This document shows, piece after piece, positions 30,776 through 33,407 of a DNA stretch of 33,407 nt. The DNA is taken from the NCBI RefSeq assembly GCF_000090795.2, contig NW_003546650.1:58552-91958 (forward strand), in the 5' to 3' direction. The stretch is from Amphimedon queenslandica (taxonomy: Eukaryota; Porifera; Demospongiae; Haplosclerida; Niphatidae). How positions within the stretch are numbered: the stretch's first letter is position 1; every line of letters begins with the position of its first letter. The notes below the pieces were generated by a model that saw only the letters and a program-made list of their open reading frames with translations, made no database searches and was not told where the DNA came from. Both the position numbers and the translations under genes were made by a program.

Positions 30776-32462
30776 ACAACATTAGTAACTGTATGTAATG
30801 GCTGATGTAGCTACTTCAGTGACATATACATGTATGTAGGCCTGGGACATAAATTTTTTATATGAATGTGAATGCAATAATTAAGTAATCAACTACATCA
30901 CTGGTGCATACACAATAGGGATTAACAGTGAAGTGTCTTTATGACATTAAATTAGGTGGACAGGAAGCTCAGAAGACATAGACAGAATAAGTGATGAGAA
31001 AGAATGAAATTTAATGATACAATGGAATGGACATCACATAGGGCAAAAGAGATGAATTGAAAAAAGGCACAGGTGGAGTGAAAAGTGAGAGATACTTTTA
31101 GCAAAAGAGAGGGAGACTATAAGTGGGAGAGAGAGAGTCATGGGGAGAGGAATACCCATGTACATTTAGAAAGGACCATAGAGAGGAAGAAACATACACA
31201 TAGGATAGAAACATACAGGAGCAAAGATGAGAAAGATGCAGAGAGAAGGGACATGTACATGTACAATAGTAATGCCATTAAGAAAGGAATGATAGTGAAG
31301 AAGAGAGGAGAGTGTACGAGTACACAAAACATTGTGTTCCTTTAAGGGAAGAAATTAAGCATTTAAGGCCTGTCGAAATTACCACTGAAATACTGTCTGT
31401 ACACTTACACGCCACCTACCAACATCACTGATTCAGCCAATGCAACACAGCATTTATAAACTATAAACTCTCTAGATCCTTATTGAATGCCCAGTTTGTT
31501 ATAGTTCATTGTAGTAAGAGAGACAGAAAGAGAAGGTAATTTTAATTATAGAGTGATGTTGACCTTTAAACACTTTAATGTTCTAATTGGACATTTTCAA
31601 GCTCTCTTCATTCTTTTCTCTTACACATTTTTGTTAAGTATTGGCGACATTCTCCTACACAATAGATAATACATCACCAGAAAGACGCCCCATTCTTACT
31701 CACTCTCTCGCCTTTAATGTACATACATGTACATGCAAAGTAGTGTGTACTGTGTCTTGATACATAAAAAAACTAATAGCAATGTTTGTGCATACATTAA
31801 TGTACACATGCATAATATGTAGGTACATGTACATGTATTTTACAGTTAATTACTTGAGTTAGTATGAGGAGAGAAACACAAAGAGGGACATCAGGAGAAG
31901 AAGATAGATCAATGAACACCAAACTCTTTGAGAAGAGTACCTATATTAACAGAGAATAACTGTGTTATAAACCTATAGCAACATTACAACATGTTAGTTT
32001 TTGGTAATAATTGTTATAAAACAAAAATACTTACACTAAATGATGAATCATACGCACACAGTGGAACAGCCTTAAGCCTGAGATTAAACATGTATAGAAA
32101 ATTCAGTCACAAATTAAGACATCAGAATGACATAATCAATCAATCAAATTGTTATTTATAAAACATATACAGTAAAATATAGGCAGTAGTACTGACAAAA
32201 CCCATATATATCATCATGCAATTGCAAAATTATACAACTAAAGTGCAATCTACCTACATGTACCTATAAGAATGAGCTGCCCTAATTCATTGAGGTCGAA
32301 CGACTACAGAAGGAATACAAGGTTTACCTGTATCAGCCATATTTGATGACTTAACTCATGTTGGTGAGGCTCTAGCTATAGTGATAAGATTTGTGGATAC
32401 AAGTACATGAATGCAATTGACTAGTCAAACCTGTTATCAATGAGTAATTGCTTGTGTAATAA
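30776..32462. other. Interior of the inverted repeat pair, non-coding
   Basis: 31080-31330 is strongly purine-rich on + (GAGAGAGAGAG and AAGAAGAGAGG stretches) and gives a charged 86-codon open frame that looks like a composition artefact. 31716-31850 is rich in ACATGTACATGTA palindromes. No transposase is visible. Confidence 0.35.
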
Positions 32463-32610
32463 GTTTAAATTACCATTACAATTCAATCCCTCTTTTAGTC
32501 CTTTCTGTTTCTCTATCTCTTTAGTGTTTCCATATCTTGATATCCCAAGCTAGCCTAGGAGTTCATTCAAGCAAGGTCATGTCCATATTTCCCTCTTATG
32601 TTTTAGTGAA
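32463..32610 (+). repeat. Inverted repeat pair, right arm
   Basis: This is the partner of 30625-30775 in opposite orientation, sharing TCTCTATCTCTTTAGTGTTT exactly, with small indels elsewhere. Confidence 0.6.
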
Positions 32611-32974
32611 AAGACATCAAGATCACATTACAAACGGTGTTCTTTTTGATAATTTTTATAAATTGTCTTACTAATACAGCAAATGACCTGCAATATACAG
32701 TAGTATTTTTATAATGCAAACAGAATTATAGTCCATATGAACTGATGCCAAATCATTCTACACATCTAGCGATGCCATGCAGCAACAGAAATGTCAAAAG
32801 TTGTCTATAGGCAAAGTCATTTTGATCCAGAAATGAGAATTTCTACCTGTTGGCTCAATACAAAAATTGGATTATAATAATTTTTAAAAGTAAGATGGAG
32901 AGTGTTGTTTGATATCAATAGGTATGTAGACATGCAAAATTGCTTGTTATAAAAATTAAAGTACTAAATTAAGT
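32611..32974. other. Non-coding spacer
   Basis: AT-rich. No feature that I can support. Confidence 0.3.
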
Positions 32975-33407
32975 TGAACCACTGCAGAGATATTCAGGTA
33001 AATGAGCTGCATACATAATAAAGGGGTGGGGCTGAAGGTTTTTAGCTGAAAACTCCAAGGTCTTACATCACAAGTCCCAAAAACTGCAATAATGTAAAAT
33101 TAGCTAGTGCTACAGCAAGGTTGAAGGGTTATTGCAACCAAGTATAATATTTTGACTTTTTGACTAAAACTTTGTTTCAGAGGCCAGTTATTGATTTACA
33201 GGGCTTGAAAAGTATATCAGCTACTTTGAGACAAATTTTCCAGACCGTTGCCTTTAACTTTCAATCTTGCTGTAGCACAAGCTAATTAAACACATCATTG
33301 AAGTTTTTGAGACTTGTGATGTAAAACCTTGGCTAAAAACCATCAGGCTCACCCCCACATTATGTATGCAGAAAGTATATTTAGCTGATTATCTCTGTAG
33401 TTCTTCA
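32975..33407. mobile_element. Foldback MITE reaching the window edge
   Basis: The left arm from 32975 (TGAACCACTGCAGAGATATT) and the reverse complement from 33407 (TGAAGAACTACAGAGATAAT) stay colinear for about 150 bases. Shared blocks include CTGCATACATAAT, GGTTTTTAGC, TTACATCACAAGTC, CAAAAAC and TGTGCTACAGCAAG or close variants. About 120 unique bases lie between the arms. The element may extend a little past the window end. It is non-coding. Confidence 0.8.

Noticed and set aside
31085-31345. 86-codon Glu/Lys/Arg-rich frame
   Set aside because: The purine-rich strand composition alone keeps the frame open; there is no motif, and a mirror frame lies on the other strand.
1-33407. tRNA, rRNA or bacterial operon signals
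   Set aside because: I looked on both strands for cloverleaf arms, conserved rRNA blocks and closely packed ORFs and saw none.

Overview
The window reads as an AT-rich piece of an early-branching animal genome, most likely a demosponge resembling Amphimedon (inference). The support is eukaryotic gene structure with very short GT-AG introns of about 49-60 bases, invertebrate-type transposon families (DUF7869-like, ZMYM1-type hAT, Mutator-like with OTU, Tc1/mariner, Ulp1/RecQ), and scattered palindromic TGTACATGTACA motifs. I see no rRNA, tRNA or CRISPR array and no bacterial operon structure. Almost everything recognisable is transposon-derived. The best candidate for an ordinary host gene is a multi-exon minus-strand gene at about 20.8-22.5 kb.

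Left part (1-9 kb): the two complementary halves of a DUF7869-family protein lie tail to tail on opposite strands and both are broken. The C-terminal half with a PHD-like finger is on + (22-1163) and the N-terminal half is on - (1408-2384). A ZMYM1-type hAT N-terminal pseudogene (3382-4112, -) follows, with a hAT-like terminus at 4521. Next come sparse exon-like scraps and a 698-base interval bounded by 33-base inverted repeats (7003-7700).

Middle (9-19 kb): a diverged 0.5 kb direct duplication (9738-10240 and 11125-11640) is followed by a roughly 75-base tandem array whose conserved core folds as a hairpin with compensatory changes (13250-13710). A long minus-strand Mutator-like transposase carrying a C-terminal OTU cysteine-protease domain (14107-17695) is nearly intact but is cut by one in-frame TAA. 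Its upstream flank holds a foldback repeat (17784-18228) and a GC-richer repeat (18351-18740).

Right part (19-33.4 kb): a dead Tc1 transposase has intron-like interruptions and a tandemly duplicated 3' end (19375-20475). Next is the multi-exon gene with a Tudor-like exon and a BEN-like C-terminus. Its upstream repeat belongs to the same family as the one at 18.4 kb and carries two NRF1-like palindromes. A 391-base hAT-type MITE follows with a 7/8-matching target-site duplication (23537-23927).

The most unusual object is an element of about 4.1-4.3 kb (24632-28897). It has long inverted ends packed with roughly 47-base hairpin-forming subterminal repeats, and between them a decayed RecQ-like helicase followed by a Ulp1/C48-like cysteine protease. 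The remainder to 33.4 kb is mainly non-coding and MITE-rich: an inverted repeat pair at 30.6 and 32.5 kb, a 433-base foldback at the window end, and two exon-like minus-strand segments.

All domain calls come from reading motifs by eye; no database search was run.
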